Source: Lachnospiraceae bacterium
GTDB taxonomy: Bacteria; Bacillota; Clostridia; Lachnospirales; Lachnospiraceae
Assembly: GCA_002892395.1 (NCBI GenBank)
Contig: NBBL01000007.1
Coordinates: 62,130 to 126,129 of the forward strand
DNA: 64,000 bases
Direction: 5' to 3'
This document shows positions 8,612 through 16,512 of the stretch, piece after piece (position 1 is the stretch's first letter; each line of letters opens with the position of its first letter). The notes under the pieces were generated by a model, which had not been told where the DNA came from, ran no database searches, and saw only the letters and a list, made by a program, of their open reading frames with translations. The position numbers were made by a program, and so were the translations under genes.

Positions 8612-9210
8612 AAATTGTCCTTCAGCAGCTCCCGCATCTTCCTGAGCGCCTTTCCCCTGTGGCTGATCGCATTTTTTTCTTCTTCGCTCAGCTGCGCCGC
8701 ACATTTTCCCATCTCCGGCAGGTAAAAAATAGGGTCGTAGCCGAAGCCGTTTGTTCCGGCGGGCATCTCCGCCACCTCTCCCTCCATATCCGCTTCGGTA
8801 ATCAATTGTCTTCCGTCCGGCAGGATGCAGGCGATCGCGGCAGTAAAGCGCGCGCTTCTCGCATGCCCCTTCACCCCCTCCAACCGCCTGAGAAGCGCCG
8901 CATTCTTTTCGGAATACGGGGTTTCCCTTCCCATCCAGCGCGCAGAGTAAATTCCGGGCTCGCCGTTCAGATAATCCACCACCAGTCCGGAATCGTCTGC
9001 CATCACAATATCGTTCGGGCAGAGGCAGTGCACCGCTTTCGCCTTGATCATTGCGTTTTCGGAAAAGCTCCTTCCGTTTTCCTCGGGATCCGAGCAGATG
9101 CCCGCCTCCTTGATCGACAGAGTGGTTCGGACAGAATCTGCAAAAATTTCCCGGATTTCACGCATCTTGTTGGGATTTCCGGTGGCAAAAATAATACGCG
9201 GTTCACTCAT
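8608..9210 (-). CDS. rdgB: XTP/dITP diphosphatase (RdgB/HAM1 family)
   Basis: A 200-residue house-cleaning enzyme that hydrolyses non-canonical purine triphosphates (dITP, XTP) to monophosphates and pyrophosphate, keeping deaminated purines out of DNA. The family signature FATGNPNKMREI is at the N-terminus, with MADDSGL and GFGYDPIF downstream. Length is typical. It overlaps the upstream methyltransferase gene by 8 bases and the downstream phosphoesterase by 4, giving a tight three-gene unit. The ATG has a GGAGG site. Confidence 0.95.
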   Translation of the reverse strand: MSEPRIIFATGNPNKMREIREIFADSVRTTLSIKEAGICSDPEENGRSFSENAMIKAKAVHCLCPNDIVMADDSGLVVDYLNGEPGIYSARWMGRETPYSEKNAALLRRLEGVKGHARSARFTAAIACILPDGRQLITEADMEGEVAEMPAGTNGFGYDPIFYLPEMGKCAAQLSEEEKNAISHRGKALRKMRELLKDNL

Positions 9211-10366
9211 TCAACGACCTCCGTTTCGGTGGTTTCTTCCCAAGAAACTGATAAAAATATGTCTTCATCATACCGTTATAAATTTTTCGATTCTTATCTG
9301 CCTTTCGTCCGATGTATTTCTCTGCCTGCGCTACGGAGGTAATTACGTAGAGAGACCAGTCGTCAAGACTTCGGAAGCGTTCCCCCAGCGTCCGATAAAG
9401 CGCCGCGATTTCATCGTCCTCTCCCTTCAGCCGCTCTCCGTAAGGAGGATTGGTAATGACAAAGCCATATTTCTTCGCATGTGAGAGCTGTGAGATATCC
9501 CGCTGTTGAAAATGGATGAGGTTTTTCACGCCTGCCTGCTCTGCATTGATCATGGCGCGGTGTATGACCGCAGGGTTGATGTCATAGCCCTGAATATCGG
9601 CCTCTGCCTTCAGATTCAGCAACTCGTTCGCTTCATCCAGCACATCGTACCAGCACTGTTTGGGAATCAGATGATCCCATCCTTCCGACAGAAACTCCCG
9701 GTTGATCCCCGGAGCCATATTTGCCGCCATCATGGCTGCCTCAATGGGAAAGGTTCCGCTCCCGCAGAAGGGATCCACCAAAATGCGGTCCCCATGCCAG
9801 GGGGTCAGCAGGATGAGCGCTGCTGCCAACGTCTCCGTGATTGGCGCCTTCGCTGTTTCCGTGCGGTACCCGCGTCTGTGCAAGGAGGCGCCGCTGGTAT
9901 CAAGGGCAACGGTCACCCGATCCCGGTACAGAAAGACACGCACAGGAAATGCGGTTCCGCTTTCCGGAAACTGCGTGGTTCCATAGCGCCGTGTCATACT
10001 GCGAACCATGGCCTTTTTCATGATGGACTGAATGTCCGACGGCGAAAATAACTTGCTGTTGATGGAAGTGGCCTTGGTGACCCAGAATTTTCCGTCCCGG
10101 GGAATGAACTCGCCCCACGGCAACGCCGCTGTTTTTTCAAACAGCTCCTCATAACTCGTCGCGTGGAACTGGCCCACCTCCAGCAGCACACGTTCCGCTG
10201 TACGCAGCCAGATATTTGCCCTTGCGATGGCCTCTCCATCCCCGGCAAAGCTGACCTTCCCGTTTTCTGTTCCGGTTACATCATAACCGAGTTCCGTAAT
10301 TTCCCGCTTCAGCACCGCCTCCAACCCAAAATGGCATGGTGCGGTCAATTGATAAATTGTCGTCAT
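9203..10366 (-). CDS. RlmL/YpsC-like THUMP-domain rRNA methyltransferase
   Basis: A 387-residue class I RNA methyltransferase predicted to make N2-methylguanosine in 23S rRNA. The N-terminal half holds a THUMP RNA-binding domain; the C-terminal half carries the SAM motif VDPFCGSGTFPIEAA and the catalytic NPPYGER of N-methylguanine enzymes. It matches the short RlmL-like form without an RlmK half. The ATG at 10366 (MTTIYQL) is preferred to a TTG three codons upstream. It heads the rdgB-yfcE unit. Confidence 0.9.
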   Translation of the reverse strand: MTTIYQLTAPCHFGLEAVLKREITELGYDVTGTENGKVSFAGDGEAIARANIWLRTAERVLLEVGQFHATSYEELFEKTAALPWGEFIPRDGKFWVTKATSINSKLFSPSDIQSIMKKAMVRSMTRRYGTTQFPESGTAFPVRVFLYRDRVTVALDTSGASLHRRGYRTETAKAPITETLAAALILLTPWHGDRILVDPFCGSGTFPIEAAMMAANMAPGINREFLSEGWDHLIPKQCWYDVLDEANELLNLKAEADIQGYDINPAVIHRAMINAEQAGVKNLIHFQQRDISQLSHAKKYGFVITNPPYGERLKGEDDEIAALYRTLGERFRSLDDWSLYVITSVAQAEKYIGRKADKNRKIYNGMMKTYFYQFLGKKPPKRRSLNE

Positions 10367-10384
10367 AATATCCAATCATAACCC

Positions 10385-10429
10385 AAAAAAGCGACTCCCG
10401 CAAGGAATTCACTCCCCGCGAAAGCCGCT
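10385..10429 (-). terminator. Terminator downstream of first NlpC/P60 gene
   Basis: Arms at 10390-10396 and 10423-10429 pair with one wobble, and the minus strand continues in a run of six T. The stem lies 20 bases past the NlpC/P60 stop. Confidence 0.6.
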
Positions 10430-10448
10430 CCGCCTGTATTCTTTCAAA

Positions 10449-11189
10449 TTAATCTCCCAGTACATTGCGAATCATGAGGGGCGCTGCATAATCCCAAGCT
10501 GTAATCTGAACGCCCTTACCGGTTCCTGCCGCATGGATGGCCTTGCCGTCCCCAATATAAATGGAGATGTGATTCACGGCACCATCCCGCGGTGTTCCGT
10601 CGTAAGCCACCAGATCTCCCGGGCGCATGGCTTCCACTGTGACAGCCTCCCCGGTCTGCGCCTGTGCAGCGGACTGATGTGTGAGCCGAAGCCCTGCTGA
10701 CTGACGCATCACGTACTGAACAAACCCGGAACAGTCAAAGCCGGTCTCCGGAGAGATTCCGCCGAAGGTATACCGACTCCCCTCGAAGCATCTTGCATAA
10801 TCCACCACTTCTCGCCTCAGTGCGCTGATCTGACTCCAGTCCGTCTCCCCTGCTTTTCCGGCAGACAGACGGGGCCCCTGCTCTCCACTCCCTTGACGGA
10901 TCACCGGATCTCCCGTGCCGCGGCTTTCCCCTCGAACCAGGGTCACTCCGCCCTCTTCCAAGGCATCAGACGCCGCCTGCTCCTCGGGCTCCTCCGGAAG
11001 ACGGATTTCCAACACCGGAACCAGCCCGTCTGCCTCGGCTTCCGTGATCGCTCCCTCACCGGACATACCCAGCTCGACTTGCGGCGCACTTCCCACCGTT
11101 TCCTTTGCCGCGAAAACACAGCAAGCATTCGGCACAGCCAAAAGCACCGCTGCTGTCATTGCGGCAAAAACGTGTGTCATTTTCCTCAT
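10449..11189 (-). CDS. Secreted NlpC/P60 cell-wall endopeptidase
   Basis: A 246-residue secreted peptidoglycan hydrolase. A signal peptide covers about the first 28 residues. A low-complexity Glu/Gly-rich spacer of about 90 residues follows, then a C-terminal NlpC/P60 domain with Cys153 (DCSGFVQYV), His207 (NHISIYIGDG) and a third polar residue His219. Such enzymes cut stem peptides, usually gamma-D-Glu-diaminopimelate bonds. The ATG at 11189 is chosen for its GGAGGG site; upstream codons lack one. A second hydrolase of the same type lies just upstream. Confidence 0.9.
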   Translation of the reverse strand: MRKMTHVFAAMTAAVLLAVPNACCVFAAKETVGSAPQVELGMSGEGAITEAEADGLVPVLEIRLPEEPEEQAASDALEEGGVTLVRGESRGTGDPVIRQGSGEQGPRLSAGKAGETDWSQISALRREVVDYARCFEGSRYTFGGISPETGFDCSGFVQYVMRQSAGLRLTHQSAAQAQTGEAVTVEAMRPGDLVAYDGTPRDGAVNHISIYIGDGKAIHAAGTGKGVQITAWDYAAPLMIRNVLGD

Positions 11190-11253
11190 CGCGATCCCTC
11201 CGGTGTGCTGCACTGCCCGGCATTCTGAGCCTCTCGCCTGAATGCTGTACGAA

Positions 11254-11270
11254 TGTTACAAAATTGTTTC
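11254..11270 (+). promoter_or_regulatory. Weak WalR-like direct repeat upstream of first NlpC/P60 gene
   Basis: TGTTAC, five bases, TGTTTC matches the Bacillus WalR box pattern (TGTWAH-N5-TGTWAH) at 11 of 12 positions, but it sits on the plus strand and just downstream of the -10 of the minus-strand promoter. A role as a repressor site is possible; chance is not excluded. Confidence 0.25.
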
Positions 11271-11280
11271 GGCCGCTTCC

Positions 11281-11309
11281 AGTATAAAAGACGGGAGCTA
11301 TGAAGTCAA
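11281..11309 (-). promoter_or_regulatory. Sigma-A promoter of first NlpC/P60 gene
   Basis: On the minus strand TTGACT (11309-11304) and TATACT (11286-11281) are 17 bases apart, about 90 bases before the start codon. Both hexamers match consensus at five of six positions. Confidence 0.65.
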
Positions 11310-11366
11310 TGTATGAAATGTTACGATTTCATGATGATCGATATGGCTCGGCCTTCCGCCGCCCTT

Positions 11367-11921
11367 TCACAAAACACTTGCAATTCTCACCGGTGTTCTG
11401 TAATTCCAGTCGGAAACCTTGATCCCGCTCCGCTCGGTGGAGGCATGCACCACCTTTCCGTTTCCGATGTACATGGCTACGTGGTTTACCCGGCTTCCTC
11501 TGGCATAGAACAAAAGGTCGCCCGGCTGCATCTGCTCCACACTGACCGAAGTTCCCTGGGTGGCCTGTCCACGGGAGGTTCTCTCAAGATAAATGCCCGC
11601 TGCGTGGCTCAGCACATATCGCGTAAATCCGGAGCAATCAACCCCCGAATGCGGGTCGTTTCCGCCGTAAACATAGGCTCCGCCCACAAAGGACAGGGCA
11701 TAATCCACAACTGCCTGCCGCCGGTTTGTCGCTTCCTCGGCCTCCGCGGCTGCCGCTTCCTCCACAGCTGCTTCTTCCTGGCTTTTGGCTTCTTCCTGTG
11801 CCTGTACCCAGTCAGCCTTGTTTTTCGTCACCTTCACCGCTGCCTCTGCCGTATGCCCGGTCCCGGCGGAAAGCGCCGCCGCCAGCACCAGTGCCGCAGC
11901 ATATCCCTGCACTCGTCTCAA
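11367..11921 (-). CDS. Secreted NlpC/P60 cell-wall endopeptidase
   Basis: A 184-residue secreted hydrolase and a smaller relative of the downstream gene. A signal peptide covers the first 27 residues or so. An alanine/glutamate-rich stretch at 40-66 is probably a short coiled coil or spacer. The NlpC/P60 domain has Cys96 (DCSGFTRYV), His147 (NHVAMYIGNG) and His159. The start is TTG with AGGAGG ten bases ahead. A WalR-like box lies 70 to 85 bases upstream, so control by the wall-sensing WalRK system is likely. The pair may have arisen by duplication. Confidence 0.9.
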   Translation of the reverse strand: MRRVQGYAAALVLAAALSAGTGHTAEAAVKVTKNKADWVQAQEEAKSQEEAAVEEAAAAEAEEATNRRQAVVDYALSFVGGAYVYGGNDPHSGVDCSGFTRYVLSHAAGIYLERTSRGQATQGTSVSVEQMQPGDLLFYARGSRVNHVAMYIGNGKVVHASTERSGIKVSDWNYRTPVRIASVL

Positions 11922-11988
11922 TGCAATTGTTCCTCCTGTAGCCTTTTTCCCTGCCTATGCACAGGATATTACGAAATAAATCATAATT

Positions 11989-12005
11989 GTTACGTAAATG
12001 TTACA
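11989..12005 (-). promoter_or_regulatory. WalR-like box upstream of second NlpC/P60 gene
   Basis: On the minus strand TGTAAC, five bases, CGTAAC matches the WalR consensus of Bacillus (TGTWAH-N5-TGTWAH) at 11 of 12 positions. The second half-site takes the -35 position relative to a TAATAT 17 bases downstream, the usual layout for activation. WalR controls NlpC/P60 hydrolases such as LytE and CwlO in Bacillus. Confidence 0.5.
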
Positions 12006-12056
12006 GAAGGAGTATATCCTCTTTCGCTCTTCCCGTCAAGTATTTCATATCTTTTT

Positions 12057-12284
12057 CATATTTCTGTGCTCCGTACAAAAAAAAGCGACCCAAGGCCGCT
12101 TTTTCCATCAATCTCATATTTCAGTGCTCCACACAAAAAAAGGCGACCCAAGGCCGCTTTTTCCATCAATCTCATATTTCAATGCTCCGCACAACAAAAC
12201 GGCCCAAGGCCGCTTTTTCCATCAATCTCATATTTCAATGCTCCGCACAAAAAAAGCGACCCAAGGCCGCTTTTTCCATCAATC
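12057..12284. repeat. Four tandem 56-58 bp repeats, each holding a terminator-like hairpin
   Basis: Copies begin at 12057, 12115, 12173 and 12229 with spacing 58, 58 and 56. Each contains CATATTTC, GTGCTCC, an A-run, GCGACCCAAGGCCGC and a T-run. The part around GCG..CGC can fold into a short stem flanked by A and T runs, so each copy resembles an intrinsic terminator usable on either strand. Small differences (CTGT, CAGT, CAAT; one shortened core) show some drift. The last copy includes the stop codon of the HAAS-domain gene. Confidence 0.9.
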
Positions 12285-12761
12285 CCTTCTGCCTCCCAGC
12301 AGGCGGACAATCAGTGCAACAATCAAAACCGGAATCAGGATCGGCGACAGAAGCCAAAATAACCCTGCCAGCAGCAAAATCAGAAACAGCAAAACCAGGA
12401 GCAGAACCAGCACCGCTGTTCTCATACCCACTGGCTTCTGTTCGCTGTAGGTTCTGCGGCTCCCTCCTTCGCCGCCTGTTTCGTACATCCGGAAGGGATC
12501 CTCACTTTGAGACCATCCGGCCTGTTCTCCCGGATTCCGATCCGGAATCCCGTCCACCTCATAACCTGCCGCCTCCAGAATGCTCCGGGCGATCAGACTC
12601 GGACTCCCCAGCTCTTCCAGCACCTGCTGCTCCGTTTTTCCGCCTTCGCACTGCTCCGTAATATAGCGGTCATAGTAGCTCAGATTCTCCTGAACCAGGG
12701 AATCCGCCCCTTCCGCCAGCATTTTTTCCTTCAGCTCCGCCAAAAATTCTGTTCTGTCCAT
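12279..12761 (-). CDS. HAAS/DUF1700-type membrane protein
   Basis: A 160-residue protein with an N-terminal HAAS (DUF1700-like) helical domain (FLAELKEKMLAEGADSLVQ.. to about residue 65), a polar linker, and at the C-terminus a glycine-poor, leucine/isoleucine-rich membrane segment (residues 120-152). HAAS proteins usually accompany a PadR regulator and a DUF4097 protein and are thought to signal at the membrane; neither partner is present here. It lies 28 bases after serA on the same strand. Its stop lies in the last tandem terminator-like repeat. Confidence 0.75.
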   Translation of the reverse strand: MDRTEFLAELKEKMLAEGADSLVQENLSYYDRYITEQCEGGKTEQQVLEELGSPSLIARSILEAAGYEVDGIPDRNPGEQAGWSQSEDPFRMYETGGEGGSRRTYSEQKPVGMRTAVLVLLLVLLFLILLLAGLFWLLSPILIPVLIVALIVRLLGGRRD

Positions 12762-12788
12762 AATGCCTTCATAATATCACAGGTCTTT

Positions 12789-14000
12789 TCAAAAACCAAC
12801 AGGGAGAACGGAAGAGGTCGCAGAGTGTGCGCCTTCCCCGGAGACCACACGGACACGGATCATGCTTTCTATTTGCCTGAGCGCGGCTAAATCCTTCTCA
12901 TCCACGCTGCTCTCCAAATCGAGAAGCGTGTAGGCAAACGGTCCGCGGCTCTTATTCGTCATATTCGCGATGTTGATTTCTCTCTTTGCCAGCACACCGG
13001 TGATCTGCCCGATCATATTCGGAACATTGTAATGCAGCAAGGCAATGCGCTGCGTGCTCTGGCAGATTCCCATGTCGCAGTCAGGAAAGTTCACGGAATT
13101 CCGAATGTTTCCGTTGTCAATATAATCCATCATTTCCTTCACTGCCATCACTGCGCAATTATCCTCTGCCTCTTCGGTGGAGGCACCGAGATGGGGCGTC
13201 AGGATCGCATGCTTCATTCGAACCGAAGCAGCGTTGGCAAAATCGGAAAAGTACGTCTTCACCCTTCCGGATTCCAGCGCCTCCGCCATCGCCTGCTCAT
13301 CCACCAGCTTATCTCTTGAAAAGTTGAGAAATACCACGCCCGGCTTCATCGCCGCAATTTCTTCCCGTCCGATCATCTCCGGGTTTTTGTCGGTCAGAGG
13401 AACATGAAGAGAAATATAGTCGCACAGCGCGCAGAGCTCCGTCAGGCTGGTGGCATGGCGAATCTCCCTGGAAAGCCGCCACGCTCCGGAAACCGAGAGA
13501 TAGGGATCGTATCCGTAGACCGTCATGCCCAGCTCATTGGCAGCATTGGCCACCTCTGCCCCAATGGCCCCGAGACCGATGACTCCCAGCTTTTTCCCCT
13601 TGATTTCCGACCCCACAAAGGCCTTTTTCCCCTTCTCCACTTCTTTTGCTATGCTCTCGCTGTCGCGAATCGACTGCACCCACTCCGCGCCTGCCAGCAC
13701 GTTTCTGGATGCCATCAGCATGGCGCAGAGCACCAGCTCCTTCACGCTGTTCGCATTCGCTCCCGGTGTGTTGAATACAACGATTCCCTGCTTTGCATAG
13801 GCTTCCAGGGGAATGTTGTTCACACCTGCACCGGCTCTTGCGACCGCCAGCACCTTTTCCGGAAGCTCCATGCATTTCATGTCCGCGGAGCGCACCAGAA
13901 TTCCTTCTGCCTCATTGATCTCTTCTGTCAGCTCATATTCCTCAAGGAGGCTGTCGATTCCCACCTTAGAAATTGCATTCAGGCATTTGATCCGGTACAT
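12789..14000 (-). CDS. serA: D-3-phosphoglycerate dehydrogenase
   Basis: A 403-residue NAD-dependent dehydrogenase that makes 3-phosphohydroxypyruvate, the first step of serine synthesis. It has the substrate and NAD-binding domains (GLGAIGAEVANAANELG), the HLGAST motif with the catalytic histidine, and a C-terminal ACT domain from about residue 325 (LLHYNVPNMIGQITGVLA), where serine usually feeds back. The ATG at 14000 is preferred, with GGGAGGG nine bases ahead; an ATG at 14009 overlaps the serC stop but has no space for a site. It follows serC directly. Confidence 0.93.
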   Translation of the reverse strand: MYRIKCLNAISKVGIDSLLEEYELTEEINEAEGILVRSADMKCMELPEKVLAVARAGAGVNNIPLEAYAKQGIVVFNTPGANANSVKELVLCAMLMASRNVLAGAEWVQSIRDSESIAKEVEKGKKAFVGSEIKGKKLGVIGLGAIGAEVANAANELGMTVYGYDPYLSVSGAWRLSREIRHATSLTELCALCDYISLHVPLTDKNPEMIGREEIAAMKPGVVFLNFSRDKLVDEQAMAEALESGRVKTYFSDFANAASVRMKHAILTPHLGASTEEAEDNCAVMAVKEMMDYIDNGNIRNSVNFPDCDMGICQSTQRIALLHYNVPNMIGQITGVLAKREINIANMTNKSRGPFAYTLLDLESSVDEKDLAALRQIESMIRVRVVSGEGAHSATSSVLPVGF

Positions 14001-14005
14001 TTGCC

Positions 14006-15085
14006 TCATCCCTCCCTTTCCTCAAATGCGCGCATAAATGCCACCAGCCGTTCAACCCCCTCAATCGGCATGGCATTATAAATGCTTGCCCGCATGCCGC
14101 CGACGGTGCGATGACCTTTTAAGTTCAGCAGTCCTGCCTGCTCCGCTTCTCCCACGAACCGCTGATCCAGCGCCGGATCTCCCGTAACAAAGGTAACATT
14201 CATCAAAGAGCGATCCGTCTTTCGAACCGGATTTTGAAACAATTTGCTCTGATCCAAAAAGTCGTAAAGCAGCTTTGCTTTCTTTTCGTTCCGCGCCTTA
14301 ATGGCCTCCAGTCCGCCCAGCTTCTTGAGCCACTGAAATACCTTGCCGCAAATGTAAATGTTATAGCAGGGCGGCGTATTGTAGAGGGAAGCGTGCTCCG
14401 AATATGTGCTGTATTTCAGCATGGTCGGCGTCCCCTGGAGACAATCTCCGATCAGATCCTCCCGGACGATGGCAATCGCCATTCCTGCCGGTCCGATGTT
14501 CTTCTGTACCCCGCCCCAAACGACTCCGAACGCCTCCACATCCAGCGGTGCAGACAAAAAGCAGGAGGAAACATCTGCCACCAACGGCTTTCCCTTGGTG
14601 TTCGGAAGCTCCGGATAGGCAGTACCGTAAATCGTGTTGTTGAGGCAAACGTAGACGTAATCTGCCTCCGAATCAATCGGAAGATCTGAGCAATCAGGAA
14701 TATAGGAAAAATTCATGTCCTCACTCGAAGCGATTACCCTGGCATCCCCGTAGCATTTTGCCTCCTGATAGGCCTTTTTCGCCCACTGTCCGGTGATGAT
14801 GTAATCCGCCACCTTATGCTTCATCAGGTTCATCGGCACCATGGCAAACTGCACGTGTCCGCCGCCCTGAATGAATAAAACCCGATAATGGTCGGGAATC
14901 CCCATAAGCTCCCGCAAATCCTGCTCCGCCTGCTCCATGATGTCCCGGAACATCCCGGAACGGTGACTCATCTCCATGACCGACATGCCAAAGCCGCGAT
15001 AGTCCAGCATTTCCTCTGCCGCTTCTCTCAGCACCTCCTCCGGCAAAACCGCCGGCCCTGCACTGAAATTATACACTCGTCCCAT
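14006..15085 (-). CDS. serC: Phosphoserine aminotransferase
   Basis: A 359-residue class V aminotransferase that converts 3-phosphohydroxypyruvate and glutamate to phosphoserine. MGRVYNFSAGPAVLPEEVL is the family N-terminus, and GVQKNIGPAG contains the lysine that binds pyridoxal phosphate. An open frame continues upstream for 71 codons through a terminator hairpin, but MGRVYN has an AGAGGAGG site, so that start is sure. serC and serA form an operon for serine synthesis, while a serine breakdown unit lies 9 kb away; the final phosphatase SerB is not in the window. Confidence 0.95.
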   Translation of the reverse strand: MGRVYNFSAGPAVLPEEVLREAAEEMLDYRGFGMSVMEMSHRSGMFRDIMEQAEQDLRELMGIPDHYRVLFIQGGGHVQFAMVPMNLMKHKVADYIITGQWAKKAYQEAKCYGDARVIASSEDMNFSYIPDCSDLPIDSEADYVYVCLNNTIYGTAYPELPNTKGKPLVADVSSCFLSAPLDVEAFGVVWGGVQKNIGPAGMAIAIVREDLIGDCLQGTPTMLKYSTYSEHASLYNTPPCYNIYICGKVFQWLKKLGGLEAIKARNEKKAKLLYDFLDQSKLFQNPVRKTDRSLMNVTFVTGDPALDQRFVGEAEQAGLLNLKGHRTVGGMRASIYNAMPIEGVERLVAFMRAFEEREG

Positions 15086-15262
15086 ACTGACTTCCTCCTC
15101 TGTTTCCCGGATTCTCCCGGAAACCGCCGGTTTCTTTGCTTCGTTTCCCGCGGTTCGGCCTCGCCCGGATTTTTCACCCGCGAACATTCGTCCCCCGGAA
15201 AAGGATATTTTGCTATCCATCATAAAACAACCCCCGGCTTTTTTCAACCGAAGCACAGAAAA

Positions 15263-15294
15263 AAGAAGGAAGCGTCCCGGGACGATTCCTTCTT
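15263..15294 (-). terminator. Terminator downstream of wall-repeat protein gene
   Basis: A dyad centred on 15278/15279 has 15 paired bases and one mismatch, followed on the minus strand by TTTT. It starts 18 bases past the stop of the 15.3-16.3 kb gene and separates it from serC. Confidence 0.8.
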
Positions 15295-15311
15295 CCATGT
15301 GCCGTTCTCTA

Positions 15312-16322
15312 TCAGCGTCCCGGCCGGGATGTCTTTCCCGATTCCTCCGGGGCTGCCATCACGCCGTCGATGCCGATGGTATATCCGTCAGGAGTCACTG
15401 TATTTTTCAACATGGCTCCGGTCTTCAAATCGAGATAGTACCACTTGTCTCCCTCCAGATACCAACCGGTGCGCATCTGTCCCAGCGGATCAAACGCGTA
15501 CCACTCGCCGCCCACGCGCCGCCAGCCGTTCTGCATGAACACGCCCTCCGGGAGTAAAAAGCGCCAGGCTCCGTTTTCCTCAACCCAGGTTCCTGCACTT
15601 TCCGTCGATGCGTTTTTCTCCTTCTGCTGCTTTGCCTGTGCCTCGTTCACCACCACTTCATTGGAGTCCGTCCACTTCCCCTTGATGCCGGCATCCTTCG
15701 CATTGATCGGGCGAACCATAAAATGATAGCCTGCAGGTTTGGTCATAAACTCGCTGCCATCATACCTTCTTTCCGTAAGAACCTGCACCCCGCCGAGCGT
15801 CGTTCCCTTTCTCATAAACTTCAGCTCATAGGCGCCGGCTCCGACTGCCTCACTCCAGGTGCACACTCCGCCGTCCAGCTTCGCCTCGCCGATTTCACCG
15901 ACCTGAGTCTCCAGGGAAGGAAGCCGCGCCTCAACCACCAGCGTATACGCAGAATCCTCTCTTGTCGCCGAGACATATTCCGCTCCGTTCAGGCGGATCT
16001 GGCTTGCCTTCAGAATCCGGAAATAATACCCGTCCGCAGCCGTCAGAAAGATCTTGATCACCGGGGTGTCATCATTGCACCAGCGGAATCCTGCATTCTG
16101 CACCTCGTAGTGATCAAAGGAATACTTGTTGCCGGAGGTGTGAATCTCCAGCTGCTCCTCACCGATTTTTGTTTCTACTTCAATTGAACCCGAAACCGTG
16201 ATGGATACCGACCGGATTGATTTATCGGAATCTTCATATGCGAAAGCGGAAAAAGCCATGCCGATGCAAAGCCCGAAAACCGCCGCAATCCCTGCCATCT
16301 GTTTTAATATATTCTTCCTCAT
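15312..16322 (-). CDS. Secreted protein with C-terminal choline-binding-type cell-wall repeats
   Basis: A 336-residue secreted protein. It has a signal peptide ending near AFSAFA (residue 28), a 190-residue beta-rich region of no known family, a basic KQQKEKN linker, and C-terminal wall-binding repeats from about residue 245 (WRRVGGEWYAFDPLGQMRTGWY, split over two units, then GDKWYYLD). Repeats of this type hold proteins on choline or other wall polymer groups non-covalently. The N-terminal half starts with two similar beta segments and may be two fibronectin-like folds. It has its own terminator. Function is unknown. Confidence 0.85.
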   Translation of the reverse strand: MRKNILKQMAGIAAVFGLCIGMAFSAFAYEDSDKSIRSVSITVSGSIEVETKIGEEQLEIHTSGNKYSFDHYEVQNAGFRWCNDDTPVIKIFLTAADGYYFRILKASQIRLNGAEYVSATREDSAYTLVVEARLPSLETQVGEIGEAKLDGGVCTWSEAVGAGAYELKFMRKGTTLGGVQVLTERRYDGSEFMTKPAGYHFMVRPINAKDAGIKGKWTDSNEVVVNEAQAKQQKEKNASTESAGTWVEENGAWRFLLPEGVFMQNGWRRVGGEWYAFDPLGQMRTGWYLEGDKWYYLDLKTGAMLKNTVTPDGYTIGIDGVMAAPEESGKTSRPGR

Positions 16323-16420
16323 ATTCCTATTCCTTCTAAGCGCTTCTGTGCGCTACACCGCCAGGTTCCTTCGTTTGCCAACGTTACTTTCTATCATGAT
16401 ACCGCAAAGAACGGCAGAGG

Positions 16421-16470
16421 AAAAGAAAAAAAGCCTTACAGTTTTCGTAATTTTCAAAAACTGCAAGGCT
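16421..16470 (-). terminator. Terminator downstream of rny
   Basis: AGCCTTACAGTTTT and AAAACTGCAAGGCT pair around a ten-base loop, and the minus strand continues with a long T-rich tract. It is 43 bases past the rny stop. Confidence 0.85.
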
Positions 16471-16512
16471 GATTCTTTCTTTGATCCCGCCGCGTGTCCT
16501 GTTGACCTATGG

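Noticed and set aside
12057-12284. CRISPR array or plasmid-type iterons
   Set aside because: Units are whole-length tandem repeats with terminator-like cores and no spacers; no replication gene is near.
15089-15298. N-terminal extension of SerC by 71 codons
   Set aside because: The extension runs through an intrinsic terminator, and the internal ATG has a strong ribosome binding site and the family start.
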